From Pseudobdellovibrionaceae bacterium (GTDB lineage Bacteria; Bdellovibrionota; Bdellovibrionia; Bdellovibrionales; JAMPXM01), in contig JALHOI010000200.1 of assembly GCA_022843085.1 (NCBI GenBank), positions 1 to 6,297 of the forward strand: a stretch of 6,297 bases of DNA, in the 5' to 3' direction. The notes beneath the pieces are model-generated. The model saw only the letters and a list, made by a program, of their open reading frames with translations. It had not been told where the DNA came from and did not search any database. A program made the position numbers and the translations under genes. Positions 5,584-6,297 of this stretch are shown here, in pieces. Numbering within the stretch: the stretch's first letter is position 1; each line of letters starts with the position of its first letter.

Positions 5584-6008
5584 AAAACGGACTCGCAGCT
5601 CTTGTTGTCGGTTTTGTTTTTGCGATCGGACTTGGCGTTTCAGGTATGACTCAACCTGAAAAAGTAATTGGATTTCTCGATATTTTTGGAAGTTGGGACC
5701 CGTCGCTCATCTTCGTTATGGTTGGAGGAATCGTTGTTCATTTCGCAACATACAAGCTGATCAGAAAACGCGGATCGCCACTTTTGTCCACCAAGTGGCA
5801 TGTGCCGACAAAAAAAGAAATCACGCCTGCGCTCGTGATCGGCGCGACTCTATTCGGAGTCGGTTGGGGCCTTGGCGGTTACTGCCCTGGCCCCGCGGTC
5901 ACATCACTCGCAAGCTTTGACGCCGCACCAGCGATCTTCGTTTTAAGTATGATCGCCGGAATGATCTTGTTTCGCCAAATCGACAAGAAGTTGAATATTC
6001 AGAAATGA
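5580..6008 (+). CDS. YeeE/YedE-type membrane protein (DUF6691-like), second half of the pair
   Basis: This 142-residue inner-membrane protein has about four hydrophobic segments (near 4-22, 42-60, 82-101 and 114-131). Family signatures are GLGVSGMTQPEKVIGFLDI (17-35) and GWGLGGYCPGPA (95-106) with Cys102, the C-P-G-P motif of the short YeeE/YedE-like partner family. Its ATG overlaps the stop of the preceding gene (ATGA, 5580-5583), which implies translational coupling and probably a fixed stoichiometry. Together the two proteins (283 residues) cover roughly what a single full-length YeeE contains, so a heteromeric channel or transporter for reduced sulfur is the likely product. In Xylella and Agrobacterium an equivalent pair lies in the bigR/blh operon. 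No ribosome site is needed beyond coupling; none is obvious inside the upstream gene end. Confidence 0.88.
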   Translation: MKNGLAALVVGFVFAIGLGVSGMTQPEKVIGFLDIFGSWDPSLIFVMVGGIVVHFATYKLIRKRGSPLLSTKWHVPTKKEITPALVIGATLFGVGWGLGGYCPGPAVTSLASFDAAPAIFVLSMIAGMILFRQIDKKLNIQK

Positions 6009-6015
6009 GCTTTTT

Positions 6016-6297
6016 ATGGAGTACTACGGTTACGCCGCTTCCGTTTTCATGGGTCTCTCTCTTGGACTGATCGGTGGAGGTGGCTCGATTCTGACTGTCC
6101 CGATTCTTGTCTACCTCTTCACTATCAATCCTGTTTTGGCCACGGCGTATTCACTGTTCATCGTTGGGCTAACGGCGCTCGTCGGCGGCGGCTTTTACCT
6201 GAAAAGAGGTGAAGTTGACCTCAAAACCGGATTGATCTTTGCGGTGCCAAGTTTTGTCGGAGTCTACACAACACGCGCCTTCATCGTTCCGCAGTTG
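6016..6297 (+). CDS. TauE/SafE-family exporter, N-terminal fragment
   Basis: The frame runs from the ATG at 6016 to the window edge without a stop (94 codons), so the 3' part is missing; a complete family member is about 240-270 residues. The start encodes MEYYGYAASVFMGLSLGLIG, then GGGGSILTVPILVYLF (20-35), NPVLATAYSLFIVG (38-51), a third hydrophobic segment with GGGF (57-60), a short cytoplasmic loop YLKRGEVDLK (61-70) and a further membrane segment. The Gly-rich first helix followed by (S/F)ILTVPILV is diagnostic of the TauE/SafE (DUF81) family of proposed sulfite or organosulfonate exporters. The gene begins 7 bases after the preceding stop with only a weak ribosome site, which suggests translational coupling. 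In this context it most likely removes sulfite made by the persulfide dioxygenase; that is inference. Confidence 0.88.
   Translation, partial: MEYYGYAASVFMGLSLGLIGGGGSILTVPILVYLFTINPVLATAYSLFIVGLTALVGGGFYLKRGEVDLKTGLIFAVPSFVGVYTTRAFIVPQL

Overview
The window reads as chromosomal DNA of a Gram-negative bacterium: it encodes an outer-membrane TolC-type channel, the end of an inner-membrane RND pump and secreted periplasmic proteins. By eye the base composition is near balanced and even across all genes, with no sign of a recent insertion. Codon style loosely recalls Bdellovibrio-like bacteria, but the sequence does not prove a lineage. No RNA gene, mobile element or CRISPR array was seen. There is no gene-free stretch above 300 bases; the two real gaps are about 165 and 106 bases and are annotated as regulatory regions.

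Layout. (1) Bases 2-2071, plus strand: the 3' end of a heavy-metal RND pump gene (CzcA/CusA type), a small secreted His-rich protein, and a TolC/CzcC-type outer-membrane channel. They are closely spaced, and each of the two downstream genes has an AGGAG ribosome site at or over the preceding stop codon. This is the tail of a metal-efflux operon. (2) Bases 2074-3141, minus strand: a 355-residue flavodoxin-fold NADPH-dependent FMN reductase-like protein with a conserved-looking cysteine cluster, converging on the efflux operon with a 2-base gap. (3) Bases 3142-3306: the divergent promoter region. (4) Bases 3307-3957, plus strand: a Crp/Fnr-family regulator with an atypical recognition helix. (5) Bases 4064-6297, plus strand, running off the end: a persulfide dioxygenase-rhodanese fusion, two short YeeE/YedE-type membrane proteins with overlapping start and stop codons, and the start of a TauE/SafE-type exporter.

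How block 5 would work (inference from families): reduced sulfur may enter or leave through the YeeE-type pair, the ETHE1-like domain oxidises glutathione persulfide to sulfite, the rhodanese domain moves sulfane sulfur between thiols and sulfite, and the TauE/SafE protein exports sulfite or a related anion. The gene content closely resembles the bigR/blh sulfide-detoxification operon of Xylella and Agrobacterium, but the regulator beside it is Crp/Fnr-type, not the ArsR-type BigR. A perfect 6+6 base inverted repeat upstream of the dioxygenase lies exactly where a class II Crp/Fnr activator would bind relative to a candidate extended -10 element. This is the most testable new idea in the window.
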